From Desulfitobacterium sp050251735 (lineage in GTDB: Bacteria; Bacillota; Desulfitobacteriia; Desulfitobacteriales; Desulfitobacteriaceae), in NCBI GenBank assembly GCA_050251735.1, contig JBFWMF010000001.1:186001-250000 (forward strand): 64,000 nucleotides of DNA, in the 5' to 3' direction. How positions within the stretch are numbered: position 1 is the stretch's first letter; each line of letters starts with the position of its first letter. This document shows, piece by piece, positions 27,000-35,371 of this stretch. A model generated the notes under the pieces. That model saw only the letters and a list, made by a program, of their open reading frames with translations. It made no database searches and was not told the origin of the DNA. The translations under genes were made by a program, and so were the position numbers.

Positions 27000-27021
27000 A
27001 GCCCGAGTTGCCTCGGGCTCA
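27000..27021. terminator. Terminator hairpin between hslO and rpmB
   Basis: GAGCCCGAG / CTCGGGCTC stem with a 3- to 4-nt loop lies between convergent genes. The downstream side is T-rich on the minus strand, so it best serves rpmB. A second hairpin (GCTGGTAT / ATACCAGC, about 27040-27067) lies closer to the rpmB stop. Confidence 0.6.
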
Positions 27022-27100
27022 TAAAATAAAAAACTAAAGCTGGTATCAACTTAAGTCAATACCAGCCAAGCTTACACTCTATATTATGAGTTGTTTGTAA

Positions 27101-27292
27101 TTACACTGCACGTTGGACTTTGCCGGACCGTAAGCATCTGGTGCAAACACTGATCCGAGTTGGAGTTCCATTGATGAGGGCGTGAACCTTTTGCAGGTTA
27201 GGTTTCCAAGTCCGCTTTGTCCGGATATGGGAGTGGCTGACCTGAATACCTGTAGCAACCCCTTTTGCGCAAATAGCACATACATTAGCCAT
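27101..27292 (-). CDS. rpmB: 50S ribosomal protein L28
   Basis: The 63-residue product begins MANVCAICAKGVATGIQVSH and has KRTWKPNLQKVHALI. It is the zinc-binding form of L28, with CxxC pairs VCAIC and CTRCLRSG. The start was chosen by the upstream GGAGGTAAGAGC; a longer frame upstream is not L28-like. It lies divergent from asp23, the common Firmicute arrangement. Confidence 0.95.
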   Translation of the reverse strand: MANVCAICAKGVATGIQVSHSHIRTKRTWKPNLQKVHALINGTPTRISVCTRCLRSGKVQRAV

Positions 27293-27465
27293 GCTCTTAC
27301 CTCCTTTACACCGGAAATGATACTTATGTATTCTATCAGATGTCTGAGAGATAAGCAAGGTTTTTCCTGAGCTTTTCCGGCAAAGGTTGATTTTTATTGA
27401 ACATTTCATTAATACTTGGTAAAATAGTGACGATATGGACACAGCCGAAAAGGAGGTCCTTGAAT

Positions 27466-27822
27466 ATGGGTCAAGAGATTAATAATAATTTAGGGAAAAT
27501 CGATATTTCAGAAGAGGTAATAGCAACCATCGCCGGTGCGGCCGCGGTCGAATGCTACGGGCTAGTGGGAATGGCCTCCCGGAAATCTACTGATAAGTTT
27601 TCCGAGCTTCTGGGCAGAGAAAATCTTGCCAGAGGAGTTGTTGTATCTATCGACGATCAGCAGGTCGTCATTGACTTGTATATTATAGTTGGTTATGGTG
27701 TCAAGATTTCTGAGGTAGCTACGAATGTTATGGAACGCGTTCGCTATACCACCGAGAATCTAACCGGCCTGAAGGTTGCGCAAGTCAATGTCAACGTCCA
27801 GGGGGTTCGTGTCCTGGAATAA
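27466..27822 (+). CDS. Asp23/Gls24 family envelope stress protein (YloU-like)
   Basis: The 118-residue product has the Asp23 core: ISEEVIATIAGAAAVECYGLVGM and VVIDLYIIVGYGVKISEVA. ATG at 27466 follows AAAAGGAGG. Homologues lie next to the fakA-like gene as here (yloU-yloV in B. subtilis) and are linked to cell-envelope homeostasis; the exact role is unknown. Confidence 0.9.
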   Translation: MGQEINNNLGKIDISEEVIATIAGAAAVECYGLVGMASRKSTDKFSELLGRENLARGVVVSIDDQQVVIDLYIIVGYGVKISEVATNVMERVRYTTENLTGLKVAQVNVNVQGVRVLE

Positions 27823-27851
27823 CCTGGTTCTGATAGAGTAGGGGGATTATT

Positions 27852-29519
27852 TTGAAATCAGATGGAGATACAGTCAATATGATTACTGGACTGCAGTGGA
27901 AACAGATGATGCGCATCGGTGCCAGGGCATTGGAACGCAAAAAGCATGATGTGGATGCCTTGAATGTCTTCCCTGTACCCGATGGTGATACCGGAACGAA
28001 TATGAACTTCACGATTCAATCAGCTGTCAAGGATGCGGAGAAGACTTCGGGAGCTTCTGTTGCAGAAGTTGCGACAGCAGTTTCCATGGGATCCTTAATG
28101 GGTGCCCGTGGAAACTCAGGCGTGATTTTATCTCAGCTTTTGCGGGGTATAGCTAAAGGCTTAGAAGGCCACAAGGAAGCAAGTGGTCAGCAGGTTGCCC
28201 AAGCCCTGCAGGTAGGGGTAGACACTGCCTATAAAGCCGTGATGAAGCCTGTGGAGGGGACCATTCTCACTGTAGCCCGTGAAGTGGCTAAGGGTGCTCA
28301 AAATAGTGCTAAGCATGGTGCCACTCCTTTACAGATACTAAAGGACGCTTATGTTCGGGGCCAGCTGACCCTTGATAAAACTCCTGATATGCTTCCTGTC
28401 TTAAAGCAAGCTGGGGTTGTCGATGCCGGGGGACAAGGATTTCTGATTATCTTAAGCGGTTGGATTGCAGCTCTGGAAGGTCAGGAATTTGAGGAAGAGA
28501 TCGTTCCCGCGACACCGCAAGCTGAACCACAGATGATACGGGGAATCACTGCTGTTGAAGATTTGGAGTTCCCTTATTGTACGGAATTCTTGGTCAAAGG
28601 ACAGAATCTGCGCGTGGAAAAGATCCGTGGGGATTTAGCGGCAAGTGGCGATTCACTTTTGGTAGTCGGAACTGAAGAAGTCGTCAAAATCCACGTCCAC
28701 GTCAAGAACCCAGGCAAGATTTTGGATTATGCTGTCCAATGGGGATCGCTTCACCAAGTGGCAATCCATAATATGCTGGAGCAAAATGAAGCCATGGCTC
28801 ATGCTCAGAAGCATGAGGAGCTCGAAGAGGGGTCTTTGGAGGAGACACCTTTGGAAGAGAAAGAACATGGTATTGTTGCTGTAGCTATGGGGGAAGGCAT
28901 TGCCGATGTCTTTAGAAGCCTAGGCGTGGATGAAGTTATTTTTGGGGGACAAACCATGAACCCCAGCACAGAGAACATCGTCGAGGCGGTACGCAAGGTA
29001 GCGGCCAAGAATGTTTATATTCTTCCTAATAACGGAAATATTGTCATGGCCGCTCGTCAAGTAAAAGAGCTTGTGACCGACCGCAATGTGTATATTATCC
29101 CGACTAAATCGATTCCTCAAGGCATTTCGGCCTTAGTGAATTATAATCCTCAAGCCGATGGTGCTGAAAACGCCAAGAATATGGAGGATGGACTACCTCT
29201 CATTAAATCAGGAGAAGTTACCTACGCTGTTCGCGATTCTCAATTTGGAGAACTGGAAATCTGTGAAGGTGATATCTTGGGATTGATTGAGGATGTTATT
29301 CAAGTCACAGGAAAAGACCTTTTGCAGGTTGCTAAGGAAACCCTGGACACCATGAAGTGGAAGGACCATGATTTAGTGACGGTTTTCTACGGAGAGGATG
29401 TTACAGAAGAGCAAGCAGAAGAGCTGAGGGCTTGGATTGAAGCAGAGGCTTCCCATATCGAGCTAGAACTCTACCCCGGTCACCAACCCCTATATTATTA
29501 TATTTTTGGGGTAGAATAA
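27852..29519 (+). CDS. fakA: FakA/YloV-like DhaL-domain kinase subunit
   Basis: The 555-residue product has an N-terminal DhaL (DAK2) ATP-binding domain with NVFPVPDGDTGTNMNFTI and GARGNSGVILSQLLRG. A middle domain (about 220-330) and a C-terminal domain starting near IVAVAMGEGIADVF follow. In staphylococci FakA phosphorylates exogenous fatty acids delivered by FakB. A FakB partner is not in the window. TTG at 27852 follows GGGGGA; ATG at 27879 is an alternative. Confidence 0.88.
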   Translation: MKSDGDTVNMITGLQWKQMMRIGARALERKKHDVDALNVFPVPDGDTGTNMNFTIQSAVKDAEKTSGASVAEVATAVSMGSLMGARGNSGVILSQLLRGIAKGLEGHKEASGQQVAQALQVGVDTAYKAVMKPVEGTILTVAREVAKGAQNSAKHGATPLQILKDAYVRGQLTLDKTPDMLPVLKQAGVVDAGGQGFLIILSGWIAALEGQEFEEEIVPATPQAEPQMIRGITAVEDLEFPYCTEFLVKGQNLRVEKIRGDLAASGDSLLVVGTEEVVKIHVHVKNPGKILDYAVQWGSLHQVAIHNMLEQNEAMAHAQKHEELEEGSLEETPLEEKEHGIVAVAMGEGIADVFRSLGVDEVIFGGQTMNPSTENIVEAVRKVAAKNVYILPNNGNIVMAARQVKELVTDRNVYIIPTKSIPQGISALVNYNPQADGAENAKNMEDGLPLIKSGEVTYAVRDSQFGELEICEGDILGLIEDVIQVTGKDLLQVAKETLDTMKWKDHDLVTVFYGEDVTEEQAEELRAWIEAEASHIELELYPGHQPLYYYIFGVE

Positions 29520-29546
29520 TTAGAGATAATGAATTTGCAAAAAATA

Positions 29547-29574
29547 CCCTCCGGAGCGATCCGGAGGGGTTTTT
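29547..29574 (+). terminator. Rho-independent terminator after the fakA-like gene
   Basis: CCCTCCGGA / TCCGGAGGG perfect stem, tight loop, then GTTTTT. It lies 28 nt past the stop codon. Confidence 0.9.
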
Positions 29575-29649
29575 ACAATGATAGCGAAAGATAATATTTG
29601 ATTGAACAGAGAGTTAGGGGAGTATTCGGAAGAATAAGGAGAGAGCGTT

Positions 29650-30321
29650 ATGGGACGGAGTACCGTTTTTGATTTGATTGGACCGGTTATGGTGGGGCCC
29701 TCTAGTTCACATACTGCAGGGGCAGTGCGGTTAGGTGCTATGGCTAGGAAAATATGTGGAGTTCAGCCGCTAGAAGCGGTGTTGACGCTACATGGTTCCT
29801 TTGCGGAGACAGGCAAAGGCCACGGTACAAATCTTGCCTTAATTGCCGGGCTATTGGGGATGCGTACAGACGACGAGAGGATTCCGCAGGCCCAATTCAT
29901 TGCTGATGCGCAAGGCCTATCCATTCACTTTAAGGCAGAAGATTTGGGGGATGTTCATCCCAACACGGTAAAAATCAGTCTGAAGGACGGGGAAGGGCGC
30001 GAGGTTGTCGTTATTGGCTCTTCCATCGGTGGTGGACGAATTAAGATTCAAGGCATCAATGAGTTTAGGGTTGAAATCATGGGAGATTATCATACCTTAG
30101 TCGTTCTACAAAATGATCTGCCGGGAGTGGTCGCCCAAGTCACCTCCTTGATTGCCTCGACTCAAATCAATATTGCCCAAATGAGAGTTTCCAGGGAGAA
30201 AAAAGGGGCACATGCCCTGATGGTAATCGAGACAGATCAGGCCATCGACCCAGCTGCTTTAGCTTTGATTAAAAAGCTTCCGGCAGTAAATGAAGCCATG
30301 GCTATTGAACCTTTAGAATAA
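29650..30321 (+). CDS. sdaAB: L-serine dehydratase, beta subunit
   Basis: Iron-sulfur L-serine deaminase, converting serine to pyruvate and ammonia together with the next gene. The 223-residue product has the substrate-site block GPSSSHTAGAVRLGAMAR, GSFAETGKGHGTNLALIAG and SIGGGRIKIQGI. A C-terminal ACT domain (about 148-220) probably gives allosteric control by serine. Confidence 0.94.
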   Translation: MGRSTVFDLIGPVMVGPSSSHTAGAVRLGAMARKICGVQPLEAVLTLHGSFAETGKGHGTNLALIAGLLGMRTDDERIPQAQFIADAQGLSIHFKAEDLGDVHPNTVKISLKDGEGREVVVIGSSIGGGRIKIQGINEFRVEIMGDYHTLVVLQNDLPGVVAQVTSLIASTQINIAQMRVSREKKGAHALMVIETDQAIDPAALALIKKLPAVNEAMAIEPLE

Positions 30322-30333
30322 GGAGGGAAGCGC

Positions 30334-31197
30334 ATGCGTTCCACCATGGATTATGTATCCCTTGCCGAGCAAAAAGGGAAGAAAATCGGCGAAATCGTCC
30401 TTTTCGAGCAAGCCGAGGAGGCAGAAAAAACCCAGGATGAGTTGAGAAGTCGTATGGTTCAAAGCCTTCAAGTTATGAGGGAAGCTGTCCAAAGCGGATT
30501 GACCGGAGAAAGAAAATCTTTATCTGGATTGGTGGGCGGCGAAGCTCTTAAAGTAAACCAATGGCGAAGCTCAGGGAAGAGCTTAATCGGGGACCGAGTG
30601 AATGGAGCTATCGCCAGAGCCTTAGCTGTAGTAGAGGTCAATGCCAGTATGGGAAAGATTGTTGCCGCTCCCACCGCAGGGTCCTGTGGTGTGCTACCGG
30701 CAGTATTGCTGACAGCCGAGGAGGCTCTCCAGTCTTCTGAAGAAGAAGTGGTGATGGCCTTATTTTGTGCCGCGGGGATCGGCATGATCATTGCTGACCG
30801 AGCCAATGTCTCGGGAGCTGAAGGTGGATGTCAAGCTGAGATCGGGTCTGCCGCTGGGATGGCAGCCGCAGCAGCCGTTGAGCTGGCGGGAGGAAGTCCT
30901 GCTGCATGCGCTCATGCTGTCGCCATAGCTATGAAATCCTTCCTAGGGTTGGTGTGTGATCCAGTGGCTGGCCTTGTGGAGGTGCCGTGTGTCAAGCGTA
31001 ATGCTACAGCTGCGACGGTTGCTCTTGCAGCAGCCGAGATGGCTTTGGCTGGTATAGAAAGTGCTATTCCTCTTGATGAAGTGATCGATGCCATGAAAGA
31101 AATCGGCAAAAGTATGCCCTGCTCACTTCGGGAAACGGCTCAAGGGGGATTGGCAATTACTCCCACCGGTCAAAGGATTCAGGCGGATTTCTTATGA
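30334..31197 (+). CDS. sdaAA: L-serine dehydratase, alpha subunit
   Basis: The 287-residue catalytic subunit carries the 4Fe-4S cysteines in PTAGSCGVLPA and VCDPVAGLVEVPCVKRN. It also has SGAEGGCQAEIGSAAGMAAAA. It forms the [4Fe-4S] serine deaminase with SdaAB, 12 bp upstream. Its stop overlaps the recG ATG (ATGA). Confidence 0.94.
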   Translation: MRSTMDYVSLAEQKGKKIGEIVLFEQAEEAEKTQDELRSRMVQSLQVMREAVQSGLTGERKSLSGLVGGEALKVNQWRSSGKSLIGDRVNGAIARALAVVEVNASMGKIVAAPTAGSCGVLPAVLLTAEEALQSSEEEVVMALFCAAGIGMIIADRANVSGAEGGCQAEIGSAAGMAAAAAVELAGGSPAACAHAVAIAMKSFLGLVCDPVAGLVEVPCVKRNATAATVALAAAEMALAGIESAIPLDEVIDAMKEIGKSMPCSLRETAQGGLAITPTGQRIQADFL

Positions 31198-33779
31198 TCG
31201 GCAACCAGAGCAAAATAGTTTTGAATCATCTCCAACGCGCCATGGTGGCAGAAGAAAAGCAGGGCTGCTGCAATACGGGGGTTGTGGGTGGCTTCCATTT
31301 GTTTTTAAAGGGTATTCTCAGCCGTTTAGAGCAATTGGAGCATGATGAGGATTTTAGCGTGCTTAAGGATATAACCCATCGCTATAAGGATTGGAGTCCT
31401 TTACAACGCCGCCAGGCGCTTGCCCATCTGCGCCGTTTTGTCGAAGAACAACAGGGTTCGGAATCATCCTCGCAAGTAGACCGAAAGCAAGATGTAATAG
31501 GGATAACTGTGCCAGTAAAGTCAGCAAAATCTACTGAACGTAGTGAACCTAGTGAACCTAGTGAATTTACAGAATTCTTTGAGTTGAACCTGGGTCCCCA
31601 GAAGAGTCTTGGTCAACCGAAACGGATTAGTCGATCGCTAAATTCCGAGGCTGCAGATTCGCATGACATAGACTCCCGTGGTGCTGACTCACATGTGGCA
31701 AACTCACATGGACTGGGCTCTCATAGCGTAGACTCTCATGGCCCAGACATACATGGTAAGGAGAGAACCGCAAAGTCTAATCCCCCGCGCTCCTTACAGT
31801 ATCTGAAGGGGGTAGGACCGGAGCGCGCGAAGCTCCTTGCCCAGCTTGGTTTACATAATGTAAGGGATCTTTTCTTTTATTTTCCTCGCCGCTATGAGGA
31901 TAGGAGTTTGCGCCGGATTGGCGAGCTAAAGGATGGAGAAGTTGCGACTATCGCCGGCAAAGTCGTTGCTAGCCAGCTCTCCCGAGGTAAGATTAAGGTT
32001 GTGAAGCTGAGCATCGAACAAGACGGGCGCTTAATCTACGGGGTTTGGTTTAATCAAACCTTTATTTTTAAGCAGTTTCCCGTGGGTACCTCGGTGATTG
32101 TGACAGGAAAGGTACGATGGCAGCAACGGGTTCCGGAGATTCAAGCCACTGATATTCAAAAGTCCGGGACAGTAAAACTTGCTGAGATCATCCCGGTTTA
32201 TTCAGAAACCGCTCGACTTTCTTCAAAAGTCCTACGGGGTATCATAGAGGGGGTTATGAATCAGGCCTTAGAGTTATTCCCTGAATTTCTACCAGCTGAG
32301 GAGGAGGGCAGATGGTTTTCTCGTGCCCAAGCTTATCAAGAGATTCATTTCCCCCAAACCTTTCATAGTCTGGGTCAAGCTCGAGAGCGCTTGGTTTTTG
32401 AAGAAGTGCTTTTTTTGCAATTAGCTGTTGCTCGCTTAAGAGCAGGGGTGCATAAGGATGATAGTCCTCAACTGAAGGGCGGGGAACAGCTAGTCAAACG
32501 CTTCTATGCCCAGCTTCCTTTTGAACTAACCCATGCGCAAAAGCGGGTAATTCAAGAGATCTTTCGTGATATGTCTGAGACCAAAGGCATGGCTCGCTTG
32601 GTTCAAGGGGATGTGGGTTCAGGAAAGACAGCGGTGGCTATGGCGGCCTTACTGATGGCTGTAGGCTCAGGGTATCAGGGCGCCATGATGGCTCCCACTG
32701 AGATCTTGGCTTTACAGCATTATCAGTCCTTAGCGGCGGCCTTTAAGCCCCTCGGGGTAAATGTTGTTTGTCTTTTAGGTAGTCAGACGAAGAGCGAACG
32801 GGATAAGATTCTCTCGGAAATTGCCTACGGAAAGGCGCAGGTCATCGTGGGAACCCATGCCTTAATCCAAGAAAGTGTGCAATTTCATTCCTTGGGATTA
32901 GCCATAACTGACGAACAGCATCGCTTTGGTGTCAAGCAAAGAACTTCCCTCCAGACTAAAGGGGAGAACCCTCATGTCCTAGTCCTTACAGCGACTCCGA
33001 TTCCCCGTACTCTGGCCTTAACCCTTTATGGGGATCTCCAGCTTTCGGTTCTTGATGAAATGCCTGCCGGTCGTAAACCAATCATCACCCGTAAACTCAC
33101 GGAGCGTGGCAGACCGAGCTTGGAAAAATTCATGGATGAGCAGATGGACAAGGGGAGGCAGGTCTATGTAGTATGCCCTCTCGTGGAGGAGTCGGAAAGC
33201 TTGGACTTGATTTCGGCTACGGAACGCTTTGAGTCCTTGCAGGAACGGTTTCCCCACCGTCAGGTAAGTTTGCTTCATGGTCGCATGAAAGGGGCGCAAA
33301 AGGAAGAGATTATGGAGGCCTTTCAGAGAGGGGAGGTCCATATTCTCGTTTCCACTACTGTCATTGAGGTAGGGGTCGACGTGCCAAATGCTACCGTTAT
33401 GGTGATCGAAGGGGCAGAACGATTTGGTTTAGCTCAACTGCATCAGCTCAGAGGTCGAGTGGGAAGGGGAAGTGAACAGTCCTTTTGTTTCCTCTTATCC
33501 GATACGAAAAATAGTCGTCGCCTGGATGTTCTCTGTGAGACCCAGGATGGTTTTAAAATAGCTGAGGAGGACTTAAAGCTTCGGGGAGCCGGCGAGCTAT
33601 TAGGGACAAGACAACATGGCCTTATGGAATTGCGTCTGGCGGATTTGTCCAGGGATGGTCGACTGGTGGAACAAGCCTATCAGTTTACGCAAAAGGTTCT
33701 CGCCCATCCTGAGCGATATGCCAGAGTGTGGGAAGCATGTGATCAATTTTTTTCAATAGAAAATGTGGGCCTTCATTAA
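31194..33779 (+). CDS. recG: ATP-dependent DNA helicase RecG, with N-terminal extension
   Basis: RecG remodels stalled forks and Holliday junctions. At 861 residues this one is about 170-180 longer than typical RecG. Conserved RecG sequence starts near residue 200 (LQYLKGVGPERAKLLAQLGL). The wedge/OB domain follows, then helicase motifs GDVGSGKTAVAMAALL, DEQHRFGVKQR, TATPIPRTLALT and QLHQLRGRVGRGSEQSFC. The extra N-terminal part has a helical domain (1-90), a Ser/Glu-rich stretch (SEPSEPSEFTE), and a run of short imperfect repeats like DSHG (about 153-187). Confidence 0.94.
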   Translation: MIGNQSKIVLNHLQRAMVAEEKQGCCNTGVVGGFHLFLKGILSRLEQLEHDEDFSVLKDITHRYKDWSPLQRRQALAHLRRFVEEQQGSESSSQVDRKQDVIGITVPVKSAKSTERSEPSEPSEFTEFFELNLGPQKSLGQPKRISRSLNSEAADSHDIDSRGADSHVANSHGLGSHSVDSHGPDIHGKERTAKSNPPRSLQYLKGVGPERAKLLAQLGLHNVRDLFFYFPRRYEDRSLRRIGELKDGEVATIAGKVVASQLSRGKIKVVKLSIEQDGRLIYGVWFNQTFIFKQFPVGTSVIVTGKVRWQQRVPEIQATDIQKSGTVKLAEIIPVYSETARLSSKVLRGIIEGVMNQALELFPEFLPAEEEGRWFSRAQAYQEIHFPQTFHSLGQARERLVFEEVLFLQLAVARLRAGVHKDDSPQLKGGEQLVKRFYAQLPFELTHAQKRVIQEIFRDMSETKGMARLVQGDVGSGKTAVAMAALLMAVGSGYQGAMMAPTEILALQHYQSLAAAFKPLGVNVVCLLGSQTKSERDKILSEIAYGKAQVIVGTHALIQESVQFHSLGLAITDEQHRFGVKQRTSLQTKGENPHVLVLTATPIPRTLALTLYGDLQLSVLDEMPAGRKPIITRKLTERGRPSLEKFMDEQMDKGRQVYVVCPLVEESESLDLISATERFESLQERFPHRQVSLLHGRMKGAQKEEIMEAFQRGEVHILVSTTVIEVGVDVPNATVMVIEGAERFGLAQLHQLRGRVGRGSEQSFCFLLSDTKNSRRLDVLCETQDGFKIAEEDLKLRGAGELLGTRQHGLMELRLADLSRDGRLVEQAYQFTQKVLAHPERYARVWEACDQFFSIENVGLH

Positions 33780-33922
33780 ATTCCAACTTACCCATCAATT
33801 GTCGGGAATGATTAGGACAGTCTTAGAAGATAATAAAAACGAAGTGAAGTAAAACAATTAATCGTTATAGCAGCGATGTAGGTCTGCCGAAAGATTTGCA
33901 AAACAAAGAGGAGGGCTTACGC

Positions 33923-34045
33923 ATGGCAGATACCAAACAAACGAATCAACCCGTTTTGAATGCTGCGATGGAGCAATTTAAGTATGAAGTCGCACAGGAA
34001 ATCGGCATCGCAAATCGTAAGCATAAGAAGACCCCTACTACCTAG
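33923..34045 (+). CDS. Small SASP-like peptide (short alpha/beta-type spore protein)
   Basis: A 40-residue frame with a strong AGAGGAGGG site 8 nt before the ATG. The product (MADTKQTNQPVLNAAMEQ...) contains KYEVAQEIGI, which matches the conserved first helix and GPR cleavage region of alpha/beta SASPs (K.EIA.EFGV). It then ends in a basic tail (NRKHKKTPTT). The second conserved SASP half (GGEITKRLV-type) is absent, so it is a miniature or truncated SASP. A strong terminator follows at once, so the gene is probably complete as it stands. The protease gene gpr lies 1.3 kb downstream. Confidence 0.6.
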   Translation: MADTKQTNQPVLNAAMEQFKYEVAQEIGIANRKHKKTPTT

Positions 34046-34055
34046 ATTTGATTTT

Positions 34056-34094
34056 AAACCATGGGGCTGTGTGAAAACACAGCCCCATGGTTTT
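34056..34094 (+). terminator. Strong terminator after the SASP-like gene
   Basis: A perfect 17-bp stem (arms 34056-34072 and 34077-34093, core CCATGGGGCTGTGT) with a GAAA loop ends in TTTT. It is A/T-flanked on both sides, so it may act in both directions. Confidence 0.88.
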
Positions 34095-34142
34095 GTGTGT
34101 GGTGAAGAGTATGAGACAAGCTTCCTGGACGAGTTGGGCATT

Positions 34143-34170
34143 TCAAATTTGGCACTGGTGCCAAATTTGA
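34143..34170. repeat. 28-bp palindrome
   Basis: Arms TCAAATTTGGCAC and GTGCCAAATTTGA (13 bp each, perfect) flank a 2-nt centre. There is no U-tract, so it is unlikely to be a terminator. It may be an operator or REP-like unit. Confidence 0.7.
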
Positions 34171-34431
34171 CATAAACCCAGGTTGTCTCTTTTTAGCTTT
34201 AGCGGAAGAGGGGCAGGAAATTAAGCAGAGGTTGTAACGATGGCAATTCATCAAGCAACCTCTGTTTCCTTATTTCATGATGATAGAAAGATATTTAACA
34301 ACACCTCTTAAACCTTTTCGTCATATAATAATAAACCTAATATTAACCCTATGGGTTATTTATCCACGATACAAGACAACTGCAATTTAAGGATGTTTTG
34401 CAGATATTATTTAAGTAAGGGGATCATGAAA

Positions 34432-35304
34432 GTGGCAACAGGTATAGCGGTAAGCGATAGTCGGGTTTACTTTGGGCCAAGCACTAGCTTGTATCCCTCC
34501 GAAGGAAGTTCTGTAGGTCCGAACGAGACTGTCATCATTGTATGGCAGGAAGGCGCTTGGTACTACATTGAGTACTTCATTGGTACCACAGCGACTAAGA
34601 AAAGAATGTATATCCAAACCAGTAAGTTATCCAGCATTAGTGGTAGCGTTATCTTAAGGACTCTATCGGGCACTGCCAAAACAGCAAGTGCTGCAATTAC
34701 TTATACTGGTCCGGGAACGGGGTATCAAGCGGCTGGTTCGGTAGGAACGGAGTCGGTAATTGCCTTTAATGAAGTAAGTGGTAATTTTACCTTCATCGAG
34801 TATAATATCTCCGGCACTCAAAAAAAGCGGGCATATATCGAAACAAAAAGGCTCGCTACCTCAAAAATCATGAAGGATCCTATTAACCCTTCCCTGAATT
34901 TTACAGGAAGGAATCATGCGGACTTTAGAGTATCCAGAGGAACCCCGGTGTATGCGATGTGTGATGGGACTTTCAAATTCGCATATATTTGGGGGAAAAG
35001 GTCCCAAACCAGCCCCGATTCGTACCTTAGCCTTGGCCGAGGAATAAGATTAACACCTGACTCTGGATGGCAAACAGCGGATGGCAGAACAGCTTCGTAT
35101 ATTCAATATGGTCATCTGTCCAGTCTGAACGGTTATTCCACACCAAGTTATATTGAGAATTGTTATCCTTCCTCATCGGGTACGAATTATACTGAAAATA
35201 ATGTTGTTATCGCGTATAAGGCTGTCAAATGCGGCGATCTGATTGGTTATAGTGGTAATTCCGGAAATAGCTCGGGACCTCATCTTCATATTCAACTTGT
35301 GTAA
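34432..35304 (+). CDS. M23-family peptidase with two SH3-like repeats
   Basis: About 290 residues. Two related repeats of about 65 residues each (VYFGPSTSLYPSEGS ... KRMYIQTSKL and ITYTGPGTGYQAAGS ... KRAYIETKRL) resemble bacterial SH3 wall-binding repeats. A C-terminal LytM/M23 domain follows with FTGRNHADFRVSRGTPVYAM, QYGHLSS and the metal-binding SGPHLHIQL. The first ligand motif is HAD rather than the usual HxGxD. No signal peptide is visible from GTG 34432 (spaced 9 nt from AAGGGG) or ATG 34426. It is probably a cell-wall endopeptidase, possibly released by lysis or acting in the spore. Confidence 0.8.
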   Translation: MATGIAVSDSRVYFGPSTSLYPSEGSSVGPNETVIIVWQEGAWYYIEYFIGTTATKKRMYIQTSKLSSISGSVILRTLSGTAKTASAAITYTGPGTGYQAAGSVGTESVIAFNEVSGNFTFIEYNISGTQKKRAYIETKRLATSKIMKDPINPSLNFTGRNHADFRVSRGTPVYAMCDGTFKFAYIWGKRSQTSPDSYLSLGRGIRLTPDSGWQTADGRTASYIQYGHLSSLNGYSTPSYIENCYPSSSGTNYTENNVVIAYKAVKCGDLIGYSGNSGNSSGPHLHIQLV

Positions 35305-35310
35305 TTTTTT

Positions 35311-35353
35311 AGAGAGGGCATGTGTGATCTTCATCATACACGCCCTCTCTTTT
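35311..35353 (+). terminator. Terminator of the M23 peptidase gene
   Basis: AGAGAGGGC / GCCCTCTCT outer stem with an inner TGTGTGAT / ATCATACA stem is followed by TTTT. It lies between convergent genes and may also help end gpr transcription. Confidence 0.75.
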
Positions 35354-35371
35354 GGGTCCGCTTAGAAATTG

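Larger units (their letters stand above)
34046..34431. other. Intergenic region with terminator and palindrome
   Basis: No convincing gene. It holds the terminator at 34056-34094 and the palindrome at 34143-34170. An AT-rich stretch precedes the M23 peptidase; no clear promoter was recognised. Confidence 0.6.

Noticed and set aside
31640..31760. Short repeats that could suggest a CRISPR-like or tandem array
   Set aside because: They are imperfect, 12-15 bp apart, stay in the recG reading frame and encode a continuous peptide, so they are coding repeats.
33960..34175. Plus-strand open frame of 71 codons overlapping the SASP-like gene
   Set aside because: It is in another frame, passes through the terminator and palindrome, and has no ribosome-binding site.
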